NCBI RefSeq assembly: GCF_004854025.1
Contig: NZ_STGM01000002.1
Coordinates: forward strand, 1-64,000
Origin: Microbacterium hydrothermale
GTDB lineage: Bacteria; Actinomycetota; Actinomycetes; Actinomycetales; Microbacteriaceae
DNA: 64,000 bases
Direction of reading: 5' to 3'
The position numbers and the translations under genes were made by a program. Positions within the stretch are counted from its first letter, which is position 1. Each line of letters opens with the position of its first letter. The notes under the pieces were generated by a model, which was not told the DNA's origin, made no database searches, and was given only the letters and a program-made list of their open reading frames with translations. Below, piece by piece: positions 43,791 to 51,988 of this stretch.

Positions 43791-44738
43791 TCAGCGGCGG
43801 AGGTACCCCGCTTCGACGACCCACTGCTCGAGCTTCCACGCAGGAAGACGGAAGACGCGCGCGACGGCGACCGTCGAGAACCCGCCCTCGACGACGGCGG
43901 CGACGGCGAACTGGCGCAGCGAGGCGAACTCACGGCCCGCCAGCGCGCCCTCCCGCAGATCCGCGAAGGTGCGGGGCTGACGGCGGGTGTCCGCGCCGGA
44001 GGCGGTCAGGACGTACGGCGACGTCTCGTCGACGGGATGCCGCACCGGCGAGGCGACCACCTCGGGGGCGCCGTGCGGAAGAGTCGTCTGTCTCCGCGCG
44101 GGCTCGACGGGAGCGACCGGGGCCGACCCCCACCGCTCGACAGGGCTCTGCGCGGGGACGACGGGGGCGCCCACCGTCCCCCGGGAGGCGAAGGGCTCCC
44201 CCTCGGGTGTGGTCGGCGCAGCGGGGGCTGCTCCCCACGGCGCAGGAGGGAGGTCCCCGTCCCGCGCGAACCCGATCGGGGACACGACGGTGTCCGCCCG
44301 CGGAGCCTCCGGCATGGTCGGCGCGGCGGGGAGGTCACCACCCCAGATGACCTCGCTCGGCACCACGTACGGGCTCACGGCGGGAGCGGGCGTCGCGGCG
44401 AGCCACGGGGCCGGAGGGAGCTCGCCGCCCCACACCACCTCGCTCGGCACGACGTACGCGCTGGTCGGGGTCTCGATCGCCCCCTCCCCCGCGGAACGCG
44501 CGGGGCCGCCGAACAGCTCCGCGATCTCGACCTCGAACGTCTCCGCCAGAGCGACCAACGTCGCCAGCGAGGCCGTCGTGCGTCCCGCCTCGATCGCGCG
44601 CACGCGCGATTCCGACAGCCCCGCCTCGAACGACAGCTCGAGCAGCGTGAGTCCGCGTTCCTCACGAAGCCTGCGGACGCGGTCGGCCAGGGTGCGCAGG
44701 ACCTGGTCCAGGCGCCCGTCGTGTGAATCCATCGTCAT
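43791..44738 (-). CDS. HTH-domain protein with central tandem repeats
   Basis: A 315-residue protein with three parts. An N-terminal XRE helix-turn-helix (LTLLELSFEAGLSESRVRAIEAG) leads. A Pro/Ala-rich middle region follows, with repeated units: YVVPSEVVWGGELPPAPW, then YVVPSEVIWGGDLPAAP, then a divergent VVSPIGFARDGDLPPAPW. The last part is a C-terminal helical domain (FASLRQFAVAAVVEGGFSTV, FRLPAWKLEQWVVEAGYL) that also looks like a DNA-binding fold. Start is uncertain among ATGs at 44750, 44738 and 44732; GAGG sits best for the later two. I recognise no named family. Confidence 0.72.
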   Translation of the reverse strand: MTMDSHDGRLDQVLRTLADRVRRLREERGLTLLELSFEAGLSESRVRAIEAGRTTASLATLVALAETFEVEIAELFGGPARSAGEGAIETPTSAYVVPSEVVWGGELPPAPWLAATPAPAVSPYVVPSEVIWGGDLPAAPTMPEAPRADTVVSPIGFARDGDLPPAPWGAAPAAPTTPEGEPFASRGTVGAPVVPAQSPVERWGSAPVAPVEPARRQTTLPHGAPEVVASPVRHPVDETSPYVLTASGADTRRQPRTFADLREGALAGREFASLRQFAVAAVVEGGFSTVAVARVFRLPAWKLEQWVVEAGYLRR

Positions 44739-44959
44739 CCGGCCAGGCATCCTCGTGCGGTCTCGGCGGGAGTCGCCGCGAGGCGACCGTGCGGCGGTGA
44801 CGGGCGTGACGTGGTGCCGGACATCTCTTCATCTCCCTGTGCCGACGACGCAGCGGTTCCGTCCGGGGGAAGACGGTCCACGATATCGCGCGCGCGCACG
44901 CGGAACCGTCATCTTTCGCGCGACGACACGCGAGACGTCGCGACGGAACCCCGCCCGGG

Positions 44960-45337
44960 TCAGGAGCGCAGGCTCGCCGAGCCCAGGACACGCTCCACCG
45001 CGATCTCCAGTACGACGCGGTCGGGGTTGACGCGCGGCTGGCGGTACCGGCCCGCGTAGAGCCGAACGGCGTGGGCCACGGCATCCGGATCGTCGCTCAC
45101 CCGGGCGGGTCCCTCGAAGCTCAGCCATCGCGCTCCGTCGACCGAGCACACCGAGGCGCGACCGCTGCGCTCGGCGTTCACGAACTTCTGCGTGCCGCGC
45201 GAGCCGATGACGCGGACGACCCCCTCTTCATAGGTGAACCCGACCGGAACGGCATGGATGCGACCGGAGCGACCGATCGTCGAGAGGGTGGCCAGATGGT
45301 ATTCGCTCACGAAGGCGAGGGCGTCGGCGGTCAGCAC
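44960..45337 (-). CDS. Pyridoxamine 5'-phosphate oxidase-fold protein, F420/flavin class
   Basis: A 125-residue split-barrel (PPOX) protein like TIGR03618/F420-dependent proteins. It has the short strand pattern LATLSTIGRSGRIHAVPVGF, then VIGSRGTQKFVNAERSGRASV and SFEGPARVS, typical of that fold. Cofactor may be F420, FMN or heme; not decidable here. Its ATG lies inside the end of the 2'-5' RNA ligase-like gene (7-base overlap), so it is the third gene of the DoxX-ligase-PPOX operon. Confidence 0.85.
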   Translation of the reverse strand: MLTADALAFVSEYHLATLSTIGRSGRIHAVPVGFTYEEGVVRVIGSRGTQKFVNAERSGRASVCSVDGARWLSFEGPARVSDDPDAVAHAVRLYAGRYRQPRVNPDRVVLEIAVERVLGSASLRS

Positions 45338-45873
45338 CCCTCCAGCGTGCCATGAGTGACCACGTCGGAGACGGTCTTCGTCGCCGTCTCCCAGCGCCGG
45401 ATGCCGACCGCCACCACGTCGCGCTCGGGCGGGGCCTGCTGGGCCAGGACGTCGAGCGCCTCCCCCAGCCGGTCGAGGGGCACGCGCCGCGCGAGCGTGA
45501 CGTGCGGCGTCCAGGCTCCCGGTCGCGTGTGGTCGACGTCATCGCCCGCCCCCGCGACCTCGTGCACGCGCGCGTGCAGTGACAGGAGCGCCGCCGACGG
45601 CACGACCGACCGGGCGATCACCCGGGAGCGGCCCGCACCGAACAGCACCGGCGCGCCGAGCGTCATCGGAAGGGGGAGACCGTCGGCGAGGAGCGCGCCG
45701 TCGAGGTTCGGCAGCGACCCCCGCACGAGGAGCGTGATGTGCGGGCGGTTGCTCGCTCCGGTGTGGCGCGCCTGGCTGGGCAGATCAGCCGCGAGCAGGA
45801 CGTCCCACTCGGCGCGGATCGCCGCATCCGACTCGGCGTCGAAGACGAGTTCGAGGCTGACGATGTCGCTCAC
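45331..45873 (-). CDS. 2'-5' RNA ligase family protein
   Basis: A 180-residue 2H phosphoesterase-superfamily protein. The two histidine motifs HITLL and HVTLA are present, about 84 residues apart, the arrangement that forms the active site acting on cyclic or 2'-5' phosphates. GTG 45873 matches the family N-terminus (SDIVSLELVFD). It lies 7 bases after the DoxX gene stop and overlaps the next gene, so all three are co-transcribed. Confidence 0.85.
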   Translation of the reverse strand: MSDIVSLELVFDAESDAAIRAEWDVLLAADLPSQARHTGASNRPHITLLVRGSLPNLDGALLADGLPLPMTLGAPVLFGAGRSRVIARSVVPSAALLSLHARVHEVAGAGDDVDHTRPGAWTPHVTLARRVPLDRLGEALDVLAQQAPPERDVVAVGIRRWETATKTVSDVVTHGTLEGC

Positions 45874-45880
45874 GGGCGTC

Positions 45881-46258
45881 TCACCGCGTCGACCACCACG
45901 CGGCCGCGACCAGCGCCGGCTGGAAGAAGAGACGACCGAATCGCTTCTGATCGGTGTCGAGTCCGAAGGCCGAGCGCCCCTTGCGCCACTGGTCGATGTT
46001 GCCCGGGAAGATCGCGACGAAGAACGCCGCCAGCGCGGCGCCGATGCGTCGTCGTTCCTTGGGCAGCGCGAGCAGGGCGAGCCCGAACGCGGCCTCCACG
46101 ACCCCGGATGCCACGACCACCGCGTCGCGATCGAGGGGTCCCTTCTCGACGAGGGCATCGGGAACCTGAGCCTGGAAGTCCCGCCGCGCGAAGGTGAGGT
46201 GGGAGATACCGGCGAACATCATTGCCAGGGCGAGGGCCCAGCGCACGAGCGACTTCAT
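45881..46258 (-). CDS. DoxX family membrane protein
   Basis: A 125-residue protein with four predicted helices. It has the DoxX-type order: helix 1 with FAGISHLTF, a loop RRDFQAQVPDALVEKG, helix 2 with GVVEAAFGLALLAL, helix 3 FFVAIFPGNIDQW and a final helix. ATG 46258 is the first in-frame start. Role is uncertain; DoxX proteins associate with redox or thiol stress membrane complexes. Leads a three-gene operon. Confidence 0.85.
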   Translation of the reverse strand: MKSLVRWALALAMMFAGISHLTFARRDFQAQVPDALVEKGPLDRDAVVVASGVVEAAFGLALLALPKERRRIGAALAAFFVAIFPGNIDQWRKGRSAFGLDTDQKRFGRLFFQPALVAAAWWSTR

Positions 46259-46427
46259 GACAGCACGCTAGGGCGCGAGCGGGTCGGTCCTCGCGGGCTT
46301 GACGGGCGATGCGGGATCCCTCTTCTCCCGCGGGGGCGGCGCTAGGGCACGCGTCCCGATTGCGCAACCCCCGGCCTCGGACGACGCAGCGAGGTTGACT
46401 GTGAACACGGCGGTCGAGGAGGTGCCC

Positions 46428-46721
46428 ATGACCATGACGGATGCCGAGTCCCCCGCGACCCGCGAGGACGATCTGGACCAGCTGCTCGTGCGAGCGGCTT
46501 CCGGCGACTGCGACGCGTTCGTCGCGTTCTACGACGCCACGGCGCCGCGCGTGTACGCCATCCTGCTGTCGCTCACGGGAGTCGCCGACAAGGCGGACCG
46601 CATGCTCGAGGGCATCTACGTCGAGGCGTGGGAGCGCATGCGCGGGCGCAACGCTCCCCCGTGTCCCGGCATGCAGTGGGTCTCGGCCATCGCCCACCGG
46701 CACGCTTCCGCCCGCGCCTGA
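46428..46721 (+). CDS. Sigma-70 region-2-only protein
   Basis: A 97-residue protein that matches the first part of ECF sigma factors: RAASGDCDAFVAFYDATAPR (2.1), VYAILLSLTG (2.2), and IYVEAWERM (2.4-like). The frame ends shortly after, with no region 4 in any frame before the convergent gene at 46764. GAGGAGGTGCCC precedes ATG 46428. It could be a real stand-alone region-2 protein that interferes with or helps core RNA polymerase, or a degraded sigma factor. The sequence itself contains no frameshift evidence. Confidence 0.72.
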   Translation: MTMTDAESPATREDDLDQLLVRAASGDCDAFVAFYDATAPRVYAILLSLTGVADKADRMLEGIYVEAWERMRGRNAPPCPGMQWVSAIAHRHASARA

Positions 46722-46763
46722 GCGTCAGGGCCTGAACGATCCGACCGCGGCGCGGTCGAGAAC

Positions 46764-47093
46764 TCAGGGCACGTCCGCCGCTGCGGGAGCGGCGTCGTGG
46801 ACGTCGATGTCGAGCGTGAGTCCGCTCGACGAGTTCGCCGAGTTCGCGTACGCCTGCAGGAGGGCGGGATCGAGCATCTCCGGCTCGACGGAGCCGAAGA
46901 CGAATCGCAGGGGGATCGACGGCTGGATCCAGATGGTGCTGCGGCCGGCGGTTTCACCGGACGGATGCCGCCACGACATCGTGAAGCTCTCGCCACGCCG
47001 CAGCTTGGTCGCGATGACGACCTTGACGTGGGCGAGGACCCGGTCGGGGATGTGAATCGCGCGCTCGGAAGAACCGTAGAACAGAGAGCCCAT
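46764..47093 (-). CDS. LRRGESF-family small protein, copy 2 (DUF7882-like)
   Basis: A 109-residue paralog of the protein at 36518-36895: MGSLFYGSSERAIHIPDRVL, AHVKVVIATKLRRGESF, RSTIWIQPSIPLRFVFG. It is closer to copy 1 than to copy 3 and lacks copy 1's basic C-terminal extension. GGAAGGAGGAGCTG gives a strong ribosome site for ATG 47093. It is divergent from the MarR gene at 47280, with TTACTAG and CCTAACTA elements in between. Confidence 0.78.
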   Translation of the reverse strand: MGSLFYGSSERAIHIPDRVLAHVKVVIATKLRRGESFTMSWRHPSGETAGRSTIWIQPSIPLRFVFGSVEPEMLDPALLQAYANSANSSSGLTLDIDVHDAAPAAADVP

Positions 47094-47279
47094 CAGCTCC
47101 TCCTTCCGAGGATGCCAGCTTCCGTTATTTTACTAGATTGCCTAACTATCACCAAATGAATTCGCGGGAAATATGCGGAAGACGGACTTCTTGGACGGGG
47201 GCGGGAAATAGTTTGGACATCTGGAATCTCGGCGACCTAACTAGAATGACGCCACGGGGGCCAGACCCGGAGGAGACGC

Positions 47280-47735
47280 ATGACGATCGAGACCGCACAC
47301 GACCCCGCGACGACCGCTGCGCAGGCGGTCGAACGTCTCCGCCTCGCCGAGGCTCGCCTGGCGCGTCGTCGTCAGACCGAGTGCGGGCCGAGCGAGAACG
47401 CGCGGGCGGCGATGCGGCTCATCCTCGAACGCGCCGACGCCGGCACCACCATCACGCCCACCGAGATCGCGCAATCCCTCGCGATCTCGACGGCCTCGGT
47501 GACCGGCATGCTCGATCGGCTGCACGCCGGGGGGCTCATCGGATTCGTCGCGAACCCGGCCGATCGGCGCAGCAAGTTTGTGGTGCCGTTCGATCGCGAC
47601 CTCGACCCCGACGCGATCGACCCCGTCACCGCCCGCATCCGCGAGTTCGCTCTCGACCTGCCCACCGACACGGCGGGACAGCTCGCGCTCTTCCTCGACC
47701 GCGTGCGCGAGGTCGTCGATGCGGAATGCCGCTGA
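47280..47735 (+). CDS. MarR-family transcriptional regulator (second)
   Basis: A 151-residue winged-helix regulator with TPTEIAQSLAISTASVTGMLDRLHAGGLI and the wing NPADRRSKFVVPFD. It is a relative of the MarR protein at 36977 (shared STASxTxxLDRL and PxDRRxxxV). CCCGGAGGAGACGC precedes ATG 47280, and TAGAAT at 47242 can serve as -10 box. It sits between small-protein copies 2 and 3. The C-terminus is shorter than the first MarR protein and lacks its cysteines. Confidence 0.88.
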   Translation: MTIETAHDPATTAAQAVERLRLAEARLARRRQTECGPSENARAAMRLILERADAGTTITPTEIAQSLAISTASVTGMLDRLHAGGLIGFVANPADRRSKFVVPFDRDLDPDAIDPVTARIREFALDLPTDTAGQLALFLDRVREVVDAECR

Positions 47736-47740
47736 CGGCC

Positions 47741-48055
47741 TCAGGGGGCCGAGATCGTCTCCGGCTCCGGCTCGTTCGTGATGACCAGGCCGTGCGCGGA
47801 GCTTGCCTCGTTCATGAGGTCGTCGATCCACCGGCGATTCAGCTGCGGGGCCCGGCTGCCGTAGAAGTGGAACACCAGGGGAATCGAGGGCGAGATCCAA
47901 AGGCTGCGCGTGCCACTGCCGTCGCCGAGCGGGAAGTGGAACATGAACGGCTCCCCGCGGCGCAGCTTGTTCATGAAGACCATGCGGAGGTGGGAGAGCG
48001 TGCGGTCCTCGATATCGAACGAGTGACCCAGGGTGTTGTAAACCAGTTTTCCCAC
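47741..48055 (-). CDS. LRRGEPF-family small protein, copy 3 (DUF7882-like)
   Basis: A 104-residue, more divergent paralog: MGKLVYNTLGHSFDIEDRTL, SHLRMVFMNKLRRGEPF, RSLWISPSIPLVFHF. The LRRGE core and the S-I-P-L-x-F-x-F segment are retained, though HFYG and the C-terminal helix (RRWIDDLMNEASSAHG) differ. It converges with the MarR gene at a 5-base gap and is divergent from the GH6 gene. Function unknown for the family. Confidence 0.75.
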   Translation of the reverse strand: MGKLVYNTLGHSFDIEDRTLSHLRMVFMNKLRRGEPFMFHFPLGDGSGTRSLWISPSIPLVFHFYGSRAPQLNRRWIDDLMNEASSAHGLVITNEPEPETISAP

Positions 48056-48131
48056 CAGAAGAGACTACAACCCTTCACCCGGTTAACTACCCCGCCGTCA
48101 CCTTCTCGACACCTCAACTAGAGTGCTCACC

Positions 48132-49157
48132 GTGCCCCGACTCCCGCGATTCACCCGCCCTCGGCGCCGCGTCCCGCGCGCCGTTCTGGTGATCCTCGCC
48201 GTGGTCGCGCTGGTCGCCGTGATCGCGGCGATCGCGCTCGTCGGAAACCTGGTGAGCACGCTCTTCCAGACGCTCGCCGCTCGCCCGCCGGCCGTCGACA
48301 CGCGCATCGTCGCCCCCGACGAATCGAAGGCCGCCCAAGCGGCGCAGTCCGCGGAGGGCAGTGCCGACGAGCAGGCCGCCGCGCAGTGGCTCGCTGCGCA
48401 GCCCACGACGTATTGGCTCACCCCGGAGATCGACCCCGTCGACGAGGTGTGGGACCGGATCGCGCACCTCGCCGCCGAAGCGCGCGACCAGGATGCCGCC
48501 CTCTCCGTCGCGGTGTACGGCCTGCCCGACCGGGACTGCGGAAACCACTCCGCGGGGGGCCTGGATCCGGACGCCTACCGCGCGTGGACCGCCCGCATCG
48601 GCGACGCCCTCGGCAACGCCTCTGACATCCAGAAGATCGTCGTGCTCGAACCCGACAGCATCGCCCTCTCGTCGACGTGCGGCAGCCCCTCCGACCGCGC
48701 CGGATATCTGAAGGATGCCGTGGACAACATCCGCGGGATCAACACGTGGATCTACCTCGACGGCGGGCATTCGTCGTGGCATCCGGTCAGCGAGATGGCC
48801 GACCTCATCCGCGCCACCGGGCTCCTGCCGGACGTTCGCGGAGTGGCGCTCAACGTCTCGAACTATCAGGACACGGCAGCGGAGTTCGCCTACGCCCACG
48901 CCCTCTCCGACGCCCTGGGCGGAACGCACGCCGTGATCGACACCTCGCGCAACGGCGCCGGCCCCGCGGGAAGCGAGTGGTGCAATCCCTCCGATCGACT
49001 CGTGGGCAGCCCCGGCGGCTCGTTCGGAGACGGCGTCGTCGACACGAACCTCTGGATCAAGCCGCCCGGCGAGAGCGACGGCGAGTGCAACGGCGGTCCC
49101 GTGGCCGGAACCTGGTGGCCCTCCGCGGCCGCAGAGCTCACGCGCGAGCAGCGCTGA
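48132..49157 (+). CDS. Membrane-anchored GH6-family beta-glucanase
   Basis: A 341-residue inverting beta-1,4-glucanase of family GH6. An N-terminal transmembrane helix (AVLVILAVVALVAVIAAIAL) anchors an extracytoplasmic catalytic domain. Signature segments are VYGLPDRDCGNHSAGG (D135), VLEPDSIA with the catalytic acid D175, WIYLDGGHSSW, NVSNYQDT, IDTSRNG and WIKPPGESDG. GTG 48132 has TAGAGT ending 7 bases upstream, so it is probably leaderless; a GTG at 48123 is in the wrong spacing. In Streptomyces the GH6 enzyme CslZ works with the GT2 synthase CslA; here a GT2 gene lies at 50365-51843. Confidence 0.9.
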   Translation: MPRLPRFTRPRRRVPRAVLVILAVVALVAVIAAIALVGNLVSTLFQTLAARPPAVDTRIVAPDESKAAQAAQSAEGSADEQAAAQWLAAQPTTYWLTPEIDPVDEVWDRIAHLAAEARDQDAALSVAVYGLPDRDCGNHSAGGLDPDAYRAWTARIGDALGNASDIQKIVVLEPDSIALSSTCGSPSDRAGYLKDAVDNIRGINTWIYLDGGHSSWHPVSEMADLIRATGLLPDVRGVALNVSNYQDTAAEFAYAHALSDALGGTHAVIDTSRNGAGPAGSEWCNPSDRLVGSPGGSFGDGVVDTNLWIKPPGESDGECNGGPVAGTWWPSAAAELTREQR

Positions 49158-49309
49158 CAGCTCCGCGACTTCCCGCCTTCTGGTGCGGGGCGGGCGACTT
49201 CGTCGCGAAGTGTGTCAAGATTGCGCTCGTCGCTGTGCCAAGCGACGGACACCGTGTCTCGGGGGAGAACGCGGGCACGATCTCGTGCGAAGCCGGAAGA
49301 GTGGGTGAA

Positions 49310-50269
49310 ATGAGCGACAGCTCCGAGTTGCTGAAGACCGCGGTGATCGTCGAGGACGACCCGGACATCCGACACCTCCTCGTCGAGGTCCTCGAATCGG
49401 CCGGTTTCTCCACCGTGTCGGTCGGGAACGGTATCGACGGGGTGCGGGCGGTCATCGCCTACCAGCCCCTCATCACCACGCTCGATGTGAACATGCCGGG
49501 CATCGACGGGTTCGAGGCGGCACGCCGCATCCGTCAGCAGAGCGACACGTACATCATCATGCTGACCGGCCTCGAAGAAGAGGCCGACGTCGTGCTCGGG
49601 CTGGGCGCCGGAGCCGACGAATACGTCGTGAAACCGTTCCGCCCGCGCGAGCTGCGTGCGCGCATCGAAGCGCTGCTCCGACGCCCCCGGGGCGGAGAGG
49701 CGCAGCCGTCCGCCGCGCCCCGCCAGGACAGCGTCGGTCCGTCGTTCCCCGCAGCGCGTCCCGACGTCGCCACCCCGCCGCCCGCGGCGCCCGCCCCGGC
49801 ACCGAGCGCCGCGGTCATCGTGCCGTCGTCGCAGGGACCCGAGCCGCGCACGGCTCCCGCCCCGGCGGCCGCGCCACGCACCGAGCTGGTGCCGCGCCCT
49901 GCGGCCGGAGACCTCACCCCCACGGGGGGATCCTGGGTCGCGCATCGCGATCTGCAGCTCGACCCCGACAGCCGTCTGGTCCGTGTCGGCGGGGAGGAGC
50001 TCGATCTGACCCGCACGGAGTTCGACCTGCTCGCCACGCTCATGGAGTCCAAGCGGCGCGTGCGCAGCAAGGCCGATCTCACCCTCGTTCTCCGAGGGGA
50101 GTCCTACGTCACCAGCTACTTCGTCGGAGAGGCCGACAAGCGCGCGATCGAGGCGCACATGACGAACCTGCGCCGCAAGCTGGGTGACAACCCGGCCAAC
50201 CCGCGGTACATCGAGACCGTGCGCGGCGTCGGATACCGACTCACCTCGGAGTTGTTGGCGGCTCCCTGA
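49310..50269 (+). CDS. OmpR-type response regulator with long linker
   Basis: A 319-residue DNA-binding response regulator. The receiver domain has the acidic pair VEDDPDI, phospho-acceptor Asp59 in TLDVNMPG, Thr in MLTG and Lys108 in YVVKPF. A Pro/Ala-rich linker of roughly 75 residues, unusually long, precedes the C-terminal winged helix (LDLTRTEFDLLATLMESKRR, AHMTNLRRKLGD, YIETVRGVGYRL). The likely partner is the kinase at 54065-55732, although GT2 and other genes intervene. A hairpin follows the stop. Confidence 0.92.
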   Translation: MSDSSELLKTAVIVEDDPDIRHLLVEVLESAGFSTVSVGNGIDGVRAVIAYQPLITTLDVNMPGIDGFEAARRIRQQSDTYIIMLTGLEEEADVVLGLGAGADEYVVKPFRPRELRARIEALLRRPRGGEAQPSAAPRQDSVGPSFPAARPDVATPPPAAPAPAPSAAVIVPSSQGPEPRTAPAPAAAPRTELVPRPAAGDLTPTGGSWVAHRDLQLDPDSRLVRVGGEELDLTRTEFDLLATLMESKRRVRSKADLTLVLRGESYVTSYFVGEADKRAIEAHMTNLRRKLGDNPANPRYIETVRGVGYRLTSELLAAP

Positions 50270-50287
50270 GCTCACCCCCGCGAAATA

Positions 50288-50325
50288 ACGGATGCCTCGA
50301 CCCTCCCCAGGGCCGAGGCATCCGT
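50288..50325. terminator. Bidirectional terminator between response regulator and GT2 gene
   Basis: A 12-bp perfect stem ACGGATGCCTCG / CGAGGCATCCGT with an internal CCC/GGG pairing, 18 bases after the regulator stop and between convergent genes. Confidence 0.82.
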
Positions 50326-50364
50326 GTCTCTGATGCGTTCGGGCGCGATCAGATCCGGTGTTCG

Positions 50365-51843
50365 TCAGACCTTGAAGCCGTGCTGGCGACGAACGAGCTT
50401 GGAGAACATGAGCAGGGTCTGCAGGACGGTGACCACACCGACGATGGGCCACCCGATCCAGAGGATCGAGGACTGCACCATCGGGCCGACCATGACCCAG
50501 ATCACGGCGAGGGCGATGGCCACGGCGATGAGGACGACCATCGGGGTCCAGTGACCGAGACCGCCGCCGCGCTCGGCCTTGGCCTGCATCGCCCAGTTGT
50601 CGACCTTCTTGCGGGAGAGGAAGCGGGTCCACGAGCGCACGAAGTGGCTGATGCGGATCCACATGAACAACTCGGCGGGGAAGAAGAGCACCGCGAACAG
50701 CACGTCGCTGCGGTTGCAGTTCTTCATGGTGCGGGCGATGCGGAGGTTCAGCAGCATGGCGATCACCGGCGGGATCAGCCAGAGGGGCGAGAAGACGAAG
50801 GCGCCGATCGACAGCGAGCCCGCCAGCAGCGTCAGGAACGCCACACGCACGAACAGGTTGGTCAGCATGCCGAAGTTCTCGAACCACCGCAGGCGCAGGT
50901 TGGGGTGGAAGGGCTGCCCCTTGGTGTCACCGCGCTGGCCGGGCCACATCAGCTCGATCGCGCCGTAGGTCCACTTGACCTGCTGAGCGTCGTACCCCGA
51001 CAGCGTGGTCATGCCGCCCACGTCAGCCCGCGCGTACGGGCTGATCTTGGTGAGGTAGCCGGCGCTCTTGATCTGGAGCGACAGCAGCGAGTCCTCCACC
51101 TCCGAGTCCTTGACCCACGGCGTCGACTGGTGGTTCTGCTTCATCGCGTCGCGCAGGGCGTTGGTGGAGAAGATCGAGAACTGCCCGCCGAGGACCGCCA
51201 TGTTGCGACCGCGGAGCATGTTCTGCAGGTTGAACGCCGCGAACTGCGTGCGCTGACCGGCGGTCAGGAACCGCGCGATGACGCCCTTGATGGGCTTGTC
51301 GTCGATCGTGTAGATCGCGGAGATCCCGCCGATGCGCGAGTCCGACACCGCCTCGGTCTCGAGGTACTCGACGGCCTTCGTGTCGGCGATGGTGTCGCCG
51401 TCGACGCCGAGGAGGTAGTCGTAGCCCTCCACGAGCGAGTAGCCGTAGTTGAGCGCGCCGACCTTCTTGTCGGGGTTCTTTCCGATGTCGTGCACGAAGA
51501 CCTCGGTGAACTGCTCGCCGAGTTCGGTGTGCAGCTCGTGCGGGCCGCTGTACTCGGACGCGATCTTCACCGTGGCATCCGAGGTGTTGTTGACGACCAC
51601 GTGGATGACGTCCGGCACGCGGGTCTGGGCGAGGAGCGCTTCGATCACATCGGCGATCGACTCCTCCTCGTTGTACGCGGGGATGACGCACCCGATGGTC
51701 GAGCGGTGGACCGACGTGTTCTCGAGGACCGCCGCGAAGTCGTCCGCAAACCCGTGCTCATCCGCCGACGACGCCGCCGCCAGCTCGCCCGCGTGGAGAT
51801 CGAATTCCCGGGCGTGGGGGGTGAAGCTGCGCGCATCGGTCAT
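50365..51843 (-). CDS. Processive GT2-family polysaccharide synthase
   Basis: A 492-residue membrane glycosyltransferase of the cellulose/hyaluronan-synthase-like GT2 group. The catalytic domain has IPAYNEEESIADVIEALL, the metal motif GVDGDT (D148, D150), the acceptor-site acid in KDSEVEDSLLSL, and the product-binding QQVKWTYG in place of Q/RxxRW. Four or five transmembrane helices form the C-terminal half. AGGAAG lies 8 bases before ATG 51843; an upstream ATG at 51882 is also possible. There is no PilZ domain. The polymer is unknown; GH6 nearby suggests a beta-1,4-glucan. Confidence 0.88.
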   Translation of the reverse strand: MTDARSFTPHAREFDLHAGELAAASSADEHGFADDFAAVLENTSVHRSTIGCVIPAYNEEESIADVIEALLAQTRVPDVIHVVVNNTSDATVKIASEYSGPHELHTELGEQFTEVFVHDIGKNPDKKVGALNYGYSLVEGYDYLLGVDGDTIADTKAVEYLETEAVSDSRIGGISAIYTIDDKPIKGVIARFLTAGQRTQFAAFNLQNMLRGRNMAVLGGQFSIFSTNALRDAMKQNHQSTPWVKDSEVEDSLLSLQIKSAGYLTKISPYARADVGGMTTLSGYDAQQVKWTYGAIELMWPGQRGDTKGQPFHPNLRLRWFENFGMLTNLFVRVAFLTLLAGSLSIGAFVFSPLWLIPPVIAMLLNLRIARTMKNCNRSDVLFAVLFFPAELFMWIRISHFVRSWTRFLSRKKVDNWAMQAKAERGGGLGHWTPMVVLIAVAIALAVIWVMVGPMVQSSILWIGWPIVGVVTVLQTLLMFSKLVRRQHGFKV

Positions 51844-51988
51844 GGCGGTGTCTTCCTGTCGGTGTAATGGCGTATCGGCCATGTCCCACTCTGGTAGGTT
51901 CGCCGCAACGCGACCACCGCACACGAACACCTTCCCCGCAAGATTTCCTCAAGATTTGCGGGCGGTCCCCCGAAGGAGACGCGACCCC

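Noticed and set aside
46259..46763. Frameshifted full-length sigma factor
   Set aside because: I looked for a region 4 helix-turn-helix in the other two frames after 46721 and found none before the convergent gene.
36518..48055. The small LRRGESF proteins as ATP-dependent DNA ligases
   Set aside because: They are only 104-125 residues and have no KxDG nucleotidyl-transfer motif or OB fold signature, so the name carried by some annotations is not supported.
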